Of a stretch of DNA of 64,000 nucleotides, positions 21,780-34,700 are shown piece by piece; position 1 is the first letter of the stretch; each line of letters opens with the position of its first letter. Under the pieces are notes generated by a model that had not been told where the DNA came from, made no database searches, and worked only from the letters and a program-made list of their open reading frames with translations. The stretch covers positions 17,943,142 through 18,007,141 of the forward strand of contig CM055606.1 of NCBI GenBank assembly GCA_029379385.1. The letters are read 5' to 3'. The position numbers and the translations under genes were made by a program. Source of the stretch: Quillaja saponaria (Eukaryota; Streptophyta; Magnoliopsida; Fabales; Quillajaceae).

Positions 21780-24700
21780 TCAATCTTCAATATCCAAGCC
21801 AAAGTGTTTTTGTAAAATATCCCTTGACGTTCTGCCAAAACCATTACCTATCTTTTCCATGTCCTGGAGTTTCTCAAGTTCCCTTCTTAACTGGTCTTCT
21901 CTGTCTTTGATAGCAGAAAGTAAGGAACCTGGATTAGAAAATGATGTTTGACTTGCCAATTCAGACTTCTCCATGTCGAGCTGCTGATACAAATTATGGA
22001 GATAACTATTCTGTGCATGGAGCCTCTCTTCTGCCACATTATATTCATCATTCTGTGACTTTCTAAGAGCCTGGAGAACTTGATTGATTTCATCCTCAAG
22101 TTTTGATCGGTCATGAAAGGATTTGCATGAATTTTCTTGTGTGCTTTTTATGAAATCTGAAGGACATCCATCGTTTATAACTTTCATTTCCACATTCCCA
22201 TGATTCAAGATACCTGTTAATGACATAAGGTCTCCAAGAACTGAGAATATAGAGAGAGATTCTGCCTTCATAGGAACATCATGACTCATGAAAACTTACA
22301 TTATTCAAAGTGAGGGTAAGGGAATGGAGGGGAAGCCAGTATAGGTTTTCTTTTCTGGATATAGAATAAAGATGTCCGACCCCCAAAAAATAAAACGAGC
22401 TTCCCAGAAGATTTTCTAGCAATATTGTAATAAATGATATTCGTACAAGACAATCAGAAATATTATTGAAGAAAAAGAAAAAGGAAAAAGAAAAAAGGAA
22501 TTCACACTCATAATTGGGAGGGATAATAAAATGGGTCCTATCTCAAATTTATCACGGATTTTAGTAGTTTGAAAAGACAGTATCTGCATAGATGATTTTG
22601 ATTTCCTATAAACGCCAATCAAACAGACAATTTAACAAAGAAGACGATTTGTCTTTTAGTCAAACAAATATCAAGAGGGGTTGAAGGAGCTAAACAATAA
22701 AGTAGTCAACCAGAGCTAAGATATTAGTGGGAAACAAAAATGTAATATTCAAGTCATTTACCGGCAGTACCAGCTGAGCGATTATCATCAACTTTCCAGA
22801 TATCTTCAAAATGAGCACCATATTTTAGCTGCAGTAAGTCATCAAACTAATCATACTGATGTTGCATGGCCTCAAAAGAGAGAGAAATGAACTCAAGAAA
22901 AAGGGAAAAAAAAAAAAAAGGAGTTATTATTTCTTGTCCGTAGAGGTAATAAGTGATACCTTTGAAATGGCCAATGAAATGTGGCTTAGCAGCTCCTTTG
23001 CAATGGTTTTCTGGGAACCGCTCAAGAGGCGAACAGCAAGATTTAAAATCTTTTCAGTGTCATCCTGAGAACCAATGGATTCTACTGTCAGTAAAAGCCT
23101 CTTAACATGAGAAACCATATCCGTCCTCCTATCACAACGCCGGCAATAGTACTCAGCATCCATCCCTATGTTTCCTTCCAACGTCCCAGCCATGCAAGAT
23201 CGAAGAGCACAATCCACGTGGGCAACATGCCCGCATATATAGTTACCACTGACCTTTTCTTGACATTTGATGTAGCTGTACCCTCCAGAAGCTGTATTTA
23301 CAGTTTTGCCACAAAGAATGCAACAACATTCACGGCAAAACCCAGTTTCATTGCAGCAAATATCACAAGGCATAGCAGGAAGAGACTTTTGGTTTTCTTC
23401 CACTATTAGGCTGTTGCATGCCTTATTTCCAGCTTTACATCCCATAATATTAGATTGAGAGTGAGAAGCAGAATGTTCTGCTGTCTGCCCATGAGGTCCA
23501 GTACATAAAACAAGTTGCCTCACATTTCCTACAAGATAAAACAACATCATGGATATTCACATCTAAGATTATTCCAATTGTTTTTCTCAATATAACAGCA
23601 TAGCTACTTGTGAGCAATTGAGGGAGCCTTCAATAAATTTTGGAAAATAAAAAACATAAAAAAGCCAATATAAAATTAATATGGATGCTACATCATGAAA
23701 ACGAAACCCAGTAATCAAAACCATGTAGTCAATCTGCAATGCAACAAACTAGAACAAAGTGTACTTTGAAAGTTTAGCTGTTGTGCAGCTTCCTAAAGGA
23801 CTCAACCCAACTTAACAGAGGCTTCATCTTAAAGTTTGAGGCTCGCTAACTACCCACACAGCCAGTAACATAGAATGACAATCTGATAGAGGGGTGGTTA
23901 TTCTCAGAAATTCTATCTTGTGGTCAAAGGGCACAGACTGCAGGATTCTTTTAACAAAATAACAATTCAAACAATAAGTAGATCAACCGAAGCCAATGGA
24001 GAAGTGGTTTCCAGAAGATATACAATCTGCAATCAATATACCTAAATATAAAGGAGAAAAATAAACGACTCCCGTGGGTTATTCATATCATAGCTTTCTA
24101 AACCATAGCTGATTTTAAGAATTATTAATACCATCAACTATCCATTTCAGGAAGATATCTCATCTCATAAACCTGGCTATCCTAAGAGTTTCTGAAATAG
24201 ATCTGTTTATAGATAGAAACTCATGCAGCACTTTTCTTGAACACTAGTACCGCAGATGCTGGAAATGGTAATTAAGAAGGATTCATGGCTCTATAATGAG
24301 ATTACTAACTATGTATCAATGACTAATTTTATTTTATTTAGTTAAAAGATCAGTAAGTAAAATTATTGAGAGAGAGAGAGATAGATGGCTTAAATGGAAC
24401 ACGGAAAAATGATTAAAGATAGCCCCCAGCTTATAAACCACAAAACGCAAGGTTGAAGTGAAAACTTATGAATAGATACATATACTGACCATTTTTCATA
24501 TGATTTACTTTTGCTGGAATCTTCCAGCTGAATGACGCGGAGAACGCATCAACATCGGTGCCAGGGAATTCTGTTTGGATATACTGTTCAATTGAAACCT
24601 TGCTCTTAAAAGGATAGTTGTGTAAGTCCTGAGGACGGCCAAAACGGTTTGGAAGATACAGGTATCTGTCCCGAAAATGGCCGTCCAAAGCAACTCTTCT

Positions 24701-24874
24701 CCCTGTCCTCCATCCCCATTTATCCCCAGGATTGGGCCAGTTTTCAGGAGCATACGGCAAACCTACACCTGTCTTTTCCGGTGACACAGGTCTCAGGATT
24801 AAACCATTTTCCTGAGTCAGATTTGTTCTTAAGTTACCCCCGTCAGGAGTATCAAATTCCATAAGTCCTCCCAT
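21780..24874 (-). CDS. Tandem paralogue A: Oberon-type PHD finger protein (about 484 aa)
   Basis: Coding exons, 5' to 3': 24874-24490, 23528-22960, 22828-22762, 22213-21780; phases close to 485 codons. Exon 1 encodes an N-terminal domain shared with B and C (LPYAPENWPNPGDKWGW, then RDRYLYLPNR and FSWKIPAK), possibly the one catalogued as DUF7081. Exon 2 encodes a Cys/His-rich Oberon-like PHD finger (CDICC, FCRECCCILC, CGHVAHVDC, CRRCDRRTD). Exon 4 encodes a coiled coil (about residues 370-470) with LEDEINQVLQALRKSQ and DREDQLRRELEKLQDM. Oberon proteins act in chromatin and meristem regulation; a nuclear role is inferred. Exon 3 seems to use a shifted acceptor (see findings). An ATG at 24862 is an alternative start. 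Upstream 5' UTR exons probably lie near 25380-25640. Confidence 0.85.
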
Positions 24875-27359
24875 TGGACGAGAAGTGGCTGATCGTCGTA
24901 AGAATATCCTATTCCTTTACAAATAGCAACAACCTACATATTTATAGGTAACTGTCAATGGAAGCAGAAGTATATTTGATGAAGTATGCATTAACACATA
25001 CAATATATACTGATAACTTGTTAGCAGAAGAAGAACTAAATATTGAGTTTGCCACTGGACAGAGTATTTCCAGCTAGCTCAGGACCAGAACTCATCTCAA
25101 AACACAAAAGAAAGCACATTGTCATGTCAATTATTTGAATAGATTATTTGAAATGAAACTTAAAACTTCGTTATGTTATTCAATTATTGATTCATATGAC
25201 AAGCTTGAAAATTCAAAATCACATTAATCAATCAATTGGGTGATTAACTTCAAAACCTTTTTTCACATTCTAATTCACCGCAGCAATAATCAAATCGAAA
25301 TTGATTCGTTTCAGTAAAATAGATAAAGAAATAAACAAACAAAAACAAAGAATCGGGTTCAGACAATTAACCTGAGACTATGAAATTGAATTGTCTGTAG
25401 CCTCTACTTCCAGCAAATCAAATGGCCTGCGAGTTTGCCATACATAAGAAAAAAAATAAAAAATAAATCAGTGTTTCAAACAAAGCTTATGGGAACAAGG
25501 ATGCATAAAGAAAACTGAGAGTAGAGGAAGATTAAATTACAAAGAAACAATTTTGTAGGTCTGATTGACGATGAAAACGAGGATAAGAACCGGAAATCGA
25601 AACAAAATCCTGAAGCAACTTGAATTCCTCAGAGTGAGTGAGAGCGACACAGCTCGGAAGTCAATGTCTGAGAAGGCACAAATCAGCGTTATGTTTATTT
25701 GTTTGCCGCTGTGGACAAATCAAAACAAACTCCAAGACCGAAACTAATTATATGACGTGGAAATTAAATGACGGTGTTGCTGGCTCTATAATTCCTAGGT
25801 TTAAAATTTTTTTCTTTGGCAATTAGAAAACCTTCAACCTCACTTAAAAACCGAAATATATTGTTTTCTAATGAATTCATCATAATTGGCTTTGAGTATA
25901 GAATACAAAGATATAAACTCAAAACTTAAAAATAAATGTTTTTCTAATGAATATTATCAGGGTTTTAAGAATAATAAAAAATAAATATTTTGTCGTAAAT
26001 AAATTAAGTCTGAATTGAGTTTATGTAAACTCTAATAGTATTTTTGATAATTTCTTTTAATGAGTCTCTTTAGAATACTTGATATAATATGATATTTATC
26101 ATAGTACTAGGCAATTAATGGAATTTTTAAAAATATTTTACAATTAAAAATTTATATTTATTACATCTTAACCAATATTTTTACGTCAAACTTTTATTCT
26201 AAACTTTTTCCAAACAATATGCTCTAATGATACTGAAAAAACCACTTATTATGTAATAATGTTAATGATTTTTTGTGCTACACAATGAATAAATTACTAT
26301 AATTAGAATGTTTCAATTTCTATACGTATTAATAACACCTTAATAATGCTCCCAATATGCCCATAAGAAAATTTTGTTTACTTTTTTTTCTATAACAAAT
26401 TACATGTGATGGGCAGAATATGAAGTATCTGAAGTCTGAACAGATACGAATTACTTACCAAGCAATCCGCCAAAATTGAAATCAAGTAAAAGGTTAGGTT
26501 AAACTTTGCAGTTGTAAAGGTAGTAATGTAGTATATCTAATTAACCTATATTTAGCCAAAAATCAAAAAGAACAACTGAACCTATTTCACCTGGTCAAGC
26601 AAAATATAAGCAAATTGTGCACCTGGGTTGTGTCTGCCGTTGATCAATAGTGTAGGCAACAGAGTTTTTAAGCCATAGACACCGTCACACCGTTTAATTT
26701 ACATCCCTGGAAGGAATGCAGGAAGTGCTACTAAAAACTTTCTATTCTAGAAAAGGGAAATCAACATTTCAGTATGACATTAAAAGTATAGTTTGATCAT
26801 CCTGTGAAGAGTGTTAAGGTCTCAGAAAAAGAATGGAAAACATTGCTGTGCTTAACCTTTCCAGTGAACAATCAGATTTGCAAAATCCCATGATCACGCG
26901 TATAGAACATGTAGAGATTACAAGAAGGAGCTTATTTGAGAATGTGCACCAATCTAACACACAAAAAGGACTGAAAATTAGCAACTACCCCCAGTAGATG
27001 TACATCAACGTAGTTGCCCAAAGCCATTGACTAATTGTCTTTTGACATCCTACTGAATCCTATAGCCATTTCTCCTGAAGATACTTAACTATAGATGTCA
27101 CGAGCACTCCGTTTTTGCAGTAACTATGTATTGAGATTCTTCAAACTGAATATGCATGCTTTTTGTTGAGCACCATATTTCACCATTGCACACAGTTTGT
27201 GTGCCAGAAGCTTATGTCCACATGATAGTACGAAAATAACAAGGCCAAGATCCAAGTGACCATTTCACCAGATACACAATATTTTTGTCAAAACTTTATG
27301 GATATATGAAGGGAAAAAAAAAAATTAATTTTCAAGTCTTGACTGTAGAAGATTACCAT
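24875..27359. other. 5' leader and promoter of A, then intergenic DNA and 3' flank of B
   Basis: The segment to about 25700 probably holds untranslated exons and the promoter of paralogue A; its leader shares short stretches with that of B (GTGTCGCT and TGAGGAATTCA-like sequence). The rest, to about 26400, is AT-rich and empty. From 26400 to 27359 it is mixed sequence with the likely 3' UTR of B. No separate gene supported. Confidence 0.5.
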
Positions 27360-30103
27360 TTACTCTCCATATTTCAAACCAAAGTGTTCTTTCAAAATAT
27401 CTTTGGGTGTCATGCCTCTGGCAGACTTTCCCACATCCCTGAGTTTCTTAAGTTCCCGTCTTATCTGGTACTCTCTGTCCATGATAGCAGAAAACAGTAC
27501 ATATGGGTTAGAAGATGATGTTCGACTTGCCAATTCAGACTTCTCCTTGTCCTGTTGCTGATACAACTTTTGGAGATATTTTTTCTTCTCTTGGAGTCTT
27601 TCTTCCACTATATTATATTCAAACTCCTGTGAATTCTTGACAGCTTGGAGGATCTGATCAATCTCATCCTGAAGTTTTACCCAACCAGAGCAATGTTGAA
27701 AAGATCTGGATACATTTTCTTGTGCGCCTTTTACAAAATCTAAAGAGCTTTCATGATATATATCTTCCATCACAGTACCCCTATGATCAGCTACACCTAT
27801 TTAAGAACATAAACTGTCAAGAATCGAGGTAAAGAGAAAAGGGAGAGATAAATGACCTACAAATTTGTAGTAACAACAATCTGGCTAAACATGTGAAGAC
27901 TTCATTTAAATGTGTTAAGAAGGACTGAAAAATCTGGGGAAGAGGAATAGATGTTATCCACACAAACAATTTAGGAAAAAGAAGAAGAAAAAAGGACAAA
28001 AAAGGACAAAAAAGAAAAGGAAATTCGTAATAAAACAAGAGGAAATGGAGAGGTCTATCCTCAACATCTTGTATATAAGCAGGTAGTTTTACAAAGAAAA
28101 GGAATCTTCAAATATAAATGCCCACAAACTGCAAAAAAGTGATTTCCAAACACAATAATTTCATTATGATAATTCCTTTTCTAGAGAGAGAGAGAGCAGG
28201 GAAAACATTCAAAAAGAGGGAGCAAAGGAGTTGATAAAACAGACTTGCCATTTTATAAAGCTTACGTAGAACCTTGTTGAAGACTAACCATCTGCATTTT
28301 CGTAAGCACCCAACAAGTGTTAATGTATTCATGGGAGATCATAATTACTTTGAACAAAGAAAATATGGAATTGACATTTACCTGCTGATAAATCATCATC
28401 CATTCTCGAGATATCTTGCAGATGAGCCCCACATTCAAGCCGATGTAAACTACCAAACCGGTCATACCGCTGCCTTTATGAAGTCTAAATAGGGGCAAGG
28501 ATGATCCTAAGCAAATTCAAGAAAGCTATTATTTCTTTTGCCTACAAATTGATTAATCATACCTTTGAGAAAGCCAATTTTATTCGACTTGAGCACCTTT
28601 GCAATGTTTTTCTGTGAGCCATTCAAGAGACAAACACCAAGTTCTAAAACTTTTTCAATATCATCCCGAGAATCCATAGATTTACATTTCTCTAAAAGCC
28701 TTTGAAAATGAAAAACCAGATCAGTCCTCCCATCGCAGCGTCTACAAAAATACTCGGCATCCAACCCAAAGCTTCCTCCAACTGTCCCAGCCATGGAAGA
28801 TCTACGAGCACAATCCAAGTGAGCAACATGGCCACATATATTCTCATCATCAACTTTTTCTTGACATTTGATGTAACCGTAGCCTCTATAAGCTGAATCT
28901 ACAGTTTTGGAGCAAAGAATGCAACAGCAATCACGGCAAAATCCAGGTTCACTACAGCAGAGATCACGTGGCATGCCAGGCAATGAGTTTTCTGCTTTCA
29001 ATATTAGGCTGCTGCAAGCCATATTTCCAGCTTTACATTGCAGAGCATCAGATTGGGAATCACAAGCAGAATGTTCTTCTGTCTGTTCGTGAGGACCAGA
29101 AAAGAGAGTACTCTGTACAAAACCTACAAGATAAAACAATGCTGTTGGACATTCATATTTGACATGTTCTAATATTTAGGTTACCAACTAGGCATGTATC
29201 CAGTAAAATAGATAGACATATCCTCAAACTTTATAGTGCTGAGATCCAGTACAAAATGCAATGTTAACATCAACGGGCACAGTGAAATGACTGGCCAAAA
29301 AGATGTGGATATGTGAAACCAAGTCAATTAATGCAGTGTTTCCAAAAGATGTCTGATCACCCATCAACACAAATAGCTATGAGAAAACTAACTTCCTACT
29401 GGTGACTTTTACCAGCAGATAGGTATCCTTGTGAATTGCAGTTGGTTTTATTAAATCTAACACAAAAGATGAACTATCCTCAATATGGAAAATATCTTAT
29501 AAAGTCAGCTTCCTTAGAAGGTTTCCCAGAGATATCAATTTGCAGAGAAAAAACAAACTAGCGCCAATGTAATGAAACTTGTAGAGCAGTTGTAAGATTA
29601 GAAACTCATGTAAGGCACGCTTGCACTAATAACATATGAACAGAGCAGCAAAGTGTGAATAACTGACCATCTGCTATTGCTGACTGTTTTGCTGGAATCT
29701 TCCAGCTGAATGAAGAAAAGAATGCATTGACATCAGTGTCAGGAAATGTGGCTTGAATGTATTTTTCAACCGAAAGCTTGCTTCTGAACAAATTATTTCT
29801 AGAGTTCGCACTCCTAAGGCTGCAAAGACGGCTTGGGAGATATAGGTATCTATCCAGATAGTGACCACTCACGGCAGCTCTCTTCCCCACCTTCCAAACC
29901 CAATTATCACCAGGGTTAGGCCAATTTTCAGGTGCATATGGCAGATCTTCACCAGACTCAAACGGTGACACAGGTGAAAGAAGTGGACTGTTTTCCTGTG
30001 TTGCGGGTGTTTTTCCAGTACTCTCATCAGGAATGTCAGTCTCCATAAATTCCTCTTTTAGATGACAAGTGATGGATTCTGGTACAGTTGTAACAAATTC
30101 CAT
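27360..30103 (-). pseudogene. Tandem paralogue B: Oberon-type PHD finger gene with a one-base lesion
   Basis: Coding exons: 30103-29668, 29123-28563, 28469-28382, 27796-27360. Same order as A: N-terminal shared domain (DLPYAPENWPNPGDNWVW, FSWKIPAK), Oberon-like PHD finger (RDLCCSEPGFCRDCCCILC, CGHVAHLDC, CRRCDGRTD), then coiled coil (LQDEIDQILQAVKNSQ). Exon 2 ends in phase 1, while exon 3 (RYDRFGSLHRLECGAHLQDI) can only be read from phase 0. Compared with A, the end of exon 2 has one base too many or two too few at the T4 run 28578-28581; dropping one base gives SNKLAFSK, matching SHISLAISK of A. As read, translation stops a few codons into exon 3. With the base corrected the product would be about 506 aa. 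All other splice sites and domains are intact, so sequencing error is a real alternative to pseudogenisation. Confidence 0.7.
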
Positions 30104-31783
30104 TAGATAATTACAGACAGAGAGAAATATATTAGCACAAAACCAATCTGGAGGCTCTGATTCTTATTAACTGCTTATCATTTAAGAAAACAATATTTTA
30201 GTCAAATAAAAGGGAAACAAATCTAAATGAATTCATTTTTCTTTACATTCGACAAATCTACCCAGAAAACCAGTGGCAAGCCGCAGCCCATGCAGCCACG
30301 TGATGAAGTAGTGTTGGAAACTTGTGTCAGATGCCTGCCTTATGTTTTTTGTTCTACACACCACCCAGCTATCTCTTGAATTGCAAAACTAGAAAATCAC
30401 TTACTCTCATCATTAAGATTTTATCTGTGATACACACACTTATTGGTTTATGATCGAATACTTTAACTTTCTGTATTTCTTGGGTAACTAATTAGAACAA
30501 CAGGTCAAAGAAAATATCAGATTCTTGATATCTGTAAAATTAAGAACTAACATTTTTACTCAACAAGATTAATTAAGAACACCATGTCAATAGAATCAGC
30601 AATATCATAAGACAAAAACATACTTGAATCCTAATATTATTTTCTTGAACTTTTATAGCATTGCAAATTCCATAATAGGAATAATTTGCTTGAAACAAAA
30701 ATCATATTCTTGCAGAAAAATAAACGAAAAGCTGAAAATTTAGATACAGATTATTTACCTGAGAAAAAATTTGTGGAAGAGACACTAGGGTTTATATTTC
30801 CAAAGAAAAATTCAAGCTTCAGCATTTCAATGAAAACAGAAATCGAATCAGTGAAAATGAGAATGAACGAACATTGAATTGCAGATACAGTCAAAGACTC
30901 ACTCACAATGTGTATGAAACAAGAATCAAGAAAATTGAACGAAGCGAAGCCCTAGATGAATTCAGAGTTCCTTACAGTGATACAGTTAAAGCGACACAAC
31001 ACTCCACAACCGTCGTGCCTCTCGCTTTGGACATTTTGATTAACACAAACTACATACATAAGATTATCAGATAAATGGTATGATGACGTGGTGAAGTTGT
31101 TTTCTGAAGGACGTTTTTGCCCTTAGTATTTTGGCGGTTTTTTTTTTTGTTTTTTGGTACAGATATTTTGGCGGTTCTTTCCTTATCGACTTCAATATAT
31201 TTTCTTTTCCAAGGGAAGAAAGAGTAACTTCAAATATGCATTAGTGATATACATATTCTAACAGATATTATGATTGTCATTTAAAAAAAATTTCCACCAA
31301 ACATCAAAAATCTCAAACTTAATATTCGTTTTGTTGTTTTCCCATTGCTTTGGGAGAAACTGGATGAATCAGTTTTTGCCTAGTAGCAGAATTTGACTGA
31401 AAACAAGGTTTCTAAATATCCTAGGATATGGGAATTTTGAACACACCATAAGACTCAAAGAAATAAACTTCATAATATTTTCCGAAATTCTGTCTTATAT
31501 ATTGGTAACCTGGCATGCATGCAACATTTCATCATGTCAAATGGACCTTCATATGGGAGAAATAACTCAGTTCAAAGGGAGGCAGTCATGCCATTGCCAT
31601 TTGACAAAATCCAAAACAGATGCAATTGAGAAATTAAGCAGGGTGACTAATTCCCCTGAGGGCAGAAATGGAGTTTGATGCTTGCAGTCCTTAACAAAAC
31701 TAATTATGATGCTGGGAAACTAACATAGATGGACCATCACCATGACCTTATTAAAATACTACCATAATGTTTTAAGAGGTTGC
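30104..31783. other. Leader and promoter of B; 3' flank of C
   Basis: About 30690-31040 (minus strand) is the likely leader of B, which probably contains a 5' UTR intron. Two copies of TATTTTGGCGGTT (31127-31139 and 31164-31176) lie just upstream of it. From 31250 to 31783 the sequence is AT-rich with the 3' UTR of C. No separate gene supported. Confidence 0.45.
31127..31176. promoter_or_regulatory. Duplicated TTTTGGCGGTT motif, E2F-like
   Basis: Two identical 13-bp copies 37 bp apart in the presumed promoter of paralogue B. TTTGGCGG matches part of the E2F consensus. Binding is not shown by sequence alone. Confidence 0.3.
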
Positions 31784-34700
31784 TCAAAACGAGAACCCTT
31801 TCAGAGGGGCAAAGCGAGCCAGGATTTCAGCTTCACGAATGGCTGAATTCATCTTCTTCATCTCCCATTTTGGCTTTTCAGAGTATCCGAGCTGAATTTC
31901 ACCAGCAACTGTCTGTATTGTGTTGGCAATCATCATCTGACTTGCACTCAATTCATCCTTAATCTTTTGCTTAGTTTCAATGACACTTGATATCTCAGCT
32001 CTTTTCAATTGAAGTTGCGCAATCTGATCATCAATTTCTTGCATGGCTGATGACTTGTAGTCGATTTCTGCCTGTAGCGGAGCAGTTTTGTCCTTCAATT
32101 CATGGTACTCCTCCTTGAGAGACTTGATCTTTACCTTGTTGGCTTCAAGGTCAGCAACAAATTTGTCAGACTGCTCTATTGTTCCCTTGGCCTCGAGAAA
32201 AGCATCACTGATCAATGGAATTTCTTCAACTAACTTCAACTTAATAAGTTGATCAACATCAAGGTTGGGATCTTTACGTACTTTTGATGCAAGAATTCCA
32301 AGTTCTGCAAGTACATTAGAGGAGATAAGAGAAGTAAAGTCAAAAAGAAGAAGCGAAGAAAGCTTCTTTCTGGACTCATTTATCTCATCTTCTAGTGCAG
32401 CAGCGTTTAGTATTGCAGGATCAGACAATGAAGACTCAGACGAAGGTGGAACAAGGATGCCGTCCAAAGAATTGAGATAGTCATCAAAATCATCTGCAAC
32501 CTTTCCAAATGGATATTTTAAGAGAGGTTCTTTAGCAGCAGCCAATTTGCTGGGAGCAAGAGAAGAACTATCAGGAGAACTACTGTGATGGCTACAAACT
32601 TGATCAGCCTCAAAGTCCGAGCTACCCTTGTTTGTTTCACTTGGCATCGCCTCAACATTCGAGCACAAGTCAATTACATCATCTGTATCTTCATAAGAAG
32701 GTGGCGAGACCTTGAAAGATCGCCGAGTTTGTCTCTTGAGAAGGCCTCTTTGTGCTTTCTGTTTTCTTTTCCTTGGGGTGATCTGAGTCACTTCTTCTCT
32801 CTCTCCATTTTCAATGTCCTCTTTTTCTTCACGCGAAGGAAATTTTGGAGGAAAAGATGCAAACTCTACTGCAATAAAGAGAGAATATAACTAATTAGAT
32901 ATATAAAATAAATAAGAATAGAATGCAGAATACCAACATTAAGTTTTCCAATTGGGGGTTGGGGTGTTGCAAAACAGGAAATAATTTAATAGAATCAACA
33001 GAAGAAACAAAAAAAGGATTCCAATTTAATTCACAAAGAAAAAACTGGTTAGGTTTGTTCAGTATAGCCTTCAATACTAAACCATATCAGATACTTCCCT
33101 CTCTCTTCGGTCAGATATCATCTTCATTGCTATTCATAGTAGCCACTGAATCTTAAACAAAGTTTTGGTATATTTATGCAGGGTAATATTCTGAACATCA
33201 ATTGCAGAAGACAAAAGGTAAGTCCATTTTTAACATACAATTTCAAGGAAAAGAAAAATCAATATATGAAAGAAAAATGATAAATCAGGAGTAAAAGTTT
33301 TACTGCTTGCTATGAGCAGCATGTAGTAACAAGCAAATGCAGTTATTCATAAGGGACATTCACTCATGGGAAAAATGGAATAAAATTTAAAATGAAGACG
33401 GCCAGCCATATGCTATTAAAACCCGATATTAATTAGTCAAAACATTCCAGCCATGTATAATTTCCAACACAGATATTATTGTTTTATACTTATGATGTTA
33501 TACCTCCTTCCACTGTGTATTACAAGGGTTTCCAAGACATCATTGAATTCAGTGGGCACATACATGACAAACTCAACTGAATTTGGAAAAAAAAAAAAAA
33601 AAAAAAAATACAGAAGGGAACAACTTCTAAATACAAAGGATGTTAACTGAAAATTCCCAGGTGGGAGGTCAGACTGCAATAGTCACTATAAGATATCAAA
33701 TAATTAGAGTTCAAAACCAAATTGGATTACTTATTCAGAACAAATAAAGGACTGAAGAATTAAATAGAGAAATATATTAAAAGAATGGTTTTCATGCCAG
33801 TGTACTATGCTAACCTGTCTCCCAGCGATGCTTGGTTGATGGAATCTTCCAGCTGAACAACGAGAAGAAAGATTCCAAATCTTCAGTTGGGAAGTTTGAT
33901 CTTATATAACGTTCAACTTCAGGCTTGCTGTTGAAACTATGCTTCTTGCGGGAGGCTGTCTGAAGTCGGTGTGGAAGATACAGAAGTCGGTCAGAGTAGT
34001 AGCCAGAATTGCCAGTTCTTTTTCCCACTTTCCAGCTCCATACATCACCAGGATTTGGCCAATCAACTGGAGCATATGGCAAACCTCGACCAGAATCACC
34101 AGGTGAAACTGGATTAAGAGCAAATGTGTTCTCCTTTGTCATATGCTTGGAGCCATTAGGATTGTCAGAAGTAACATCCTCCAAAATTTCCTTTTCCAGC
34201 TGGATCTGAACACTGCAACAAAATCAAGGGGTCAGCTGCTAGGAAAATATGACAAGTTACAAATGCATAAGGTGATTGACCAGTAAATAAGTAGTTAGCG
34301 CATATACATCATGTGTATTTATATTTTTTAGTCTATGAGTTCATGAAACTAACAGAGTAGGTATGGGAAGTTTTCCTACCATAGTAGGCCTACATCTAGT
34401 ACTCTCGATTACTTTCCTTTTTGCATCAAAGTGATGGATGAACTTACAAGACAGATTTTTGGATGGGTTCCCTTGTTGAATGGATATCTGCAAATGATAT
34501 CATCCTACTTGATGATACTAGCTCAGCTGTTAATCAGCTATTACTAAGCTAGAAATGCAAAAACAAGCTCTAGAATCTAGGGGTTTTAGTTTAAGAAGAA
34601 CTAAACCAAATGACAGGGACAAGCTCTAGAATCTCTGAAGTAACCATGGTTTAATAATGTGCTTGTCCTGCACAAACTAAATGGGAAAAGAGGTGAAAAT

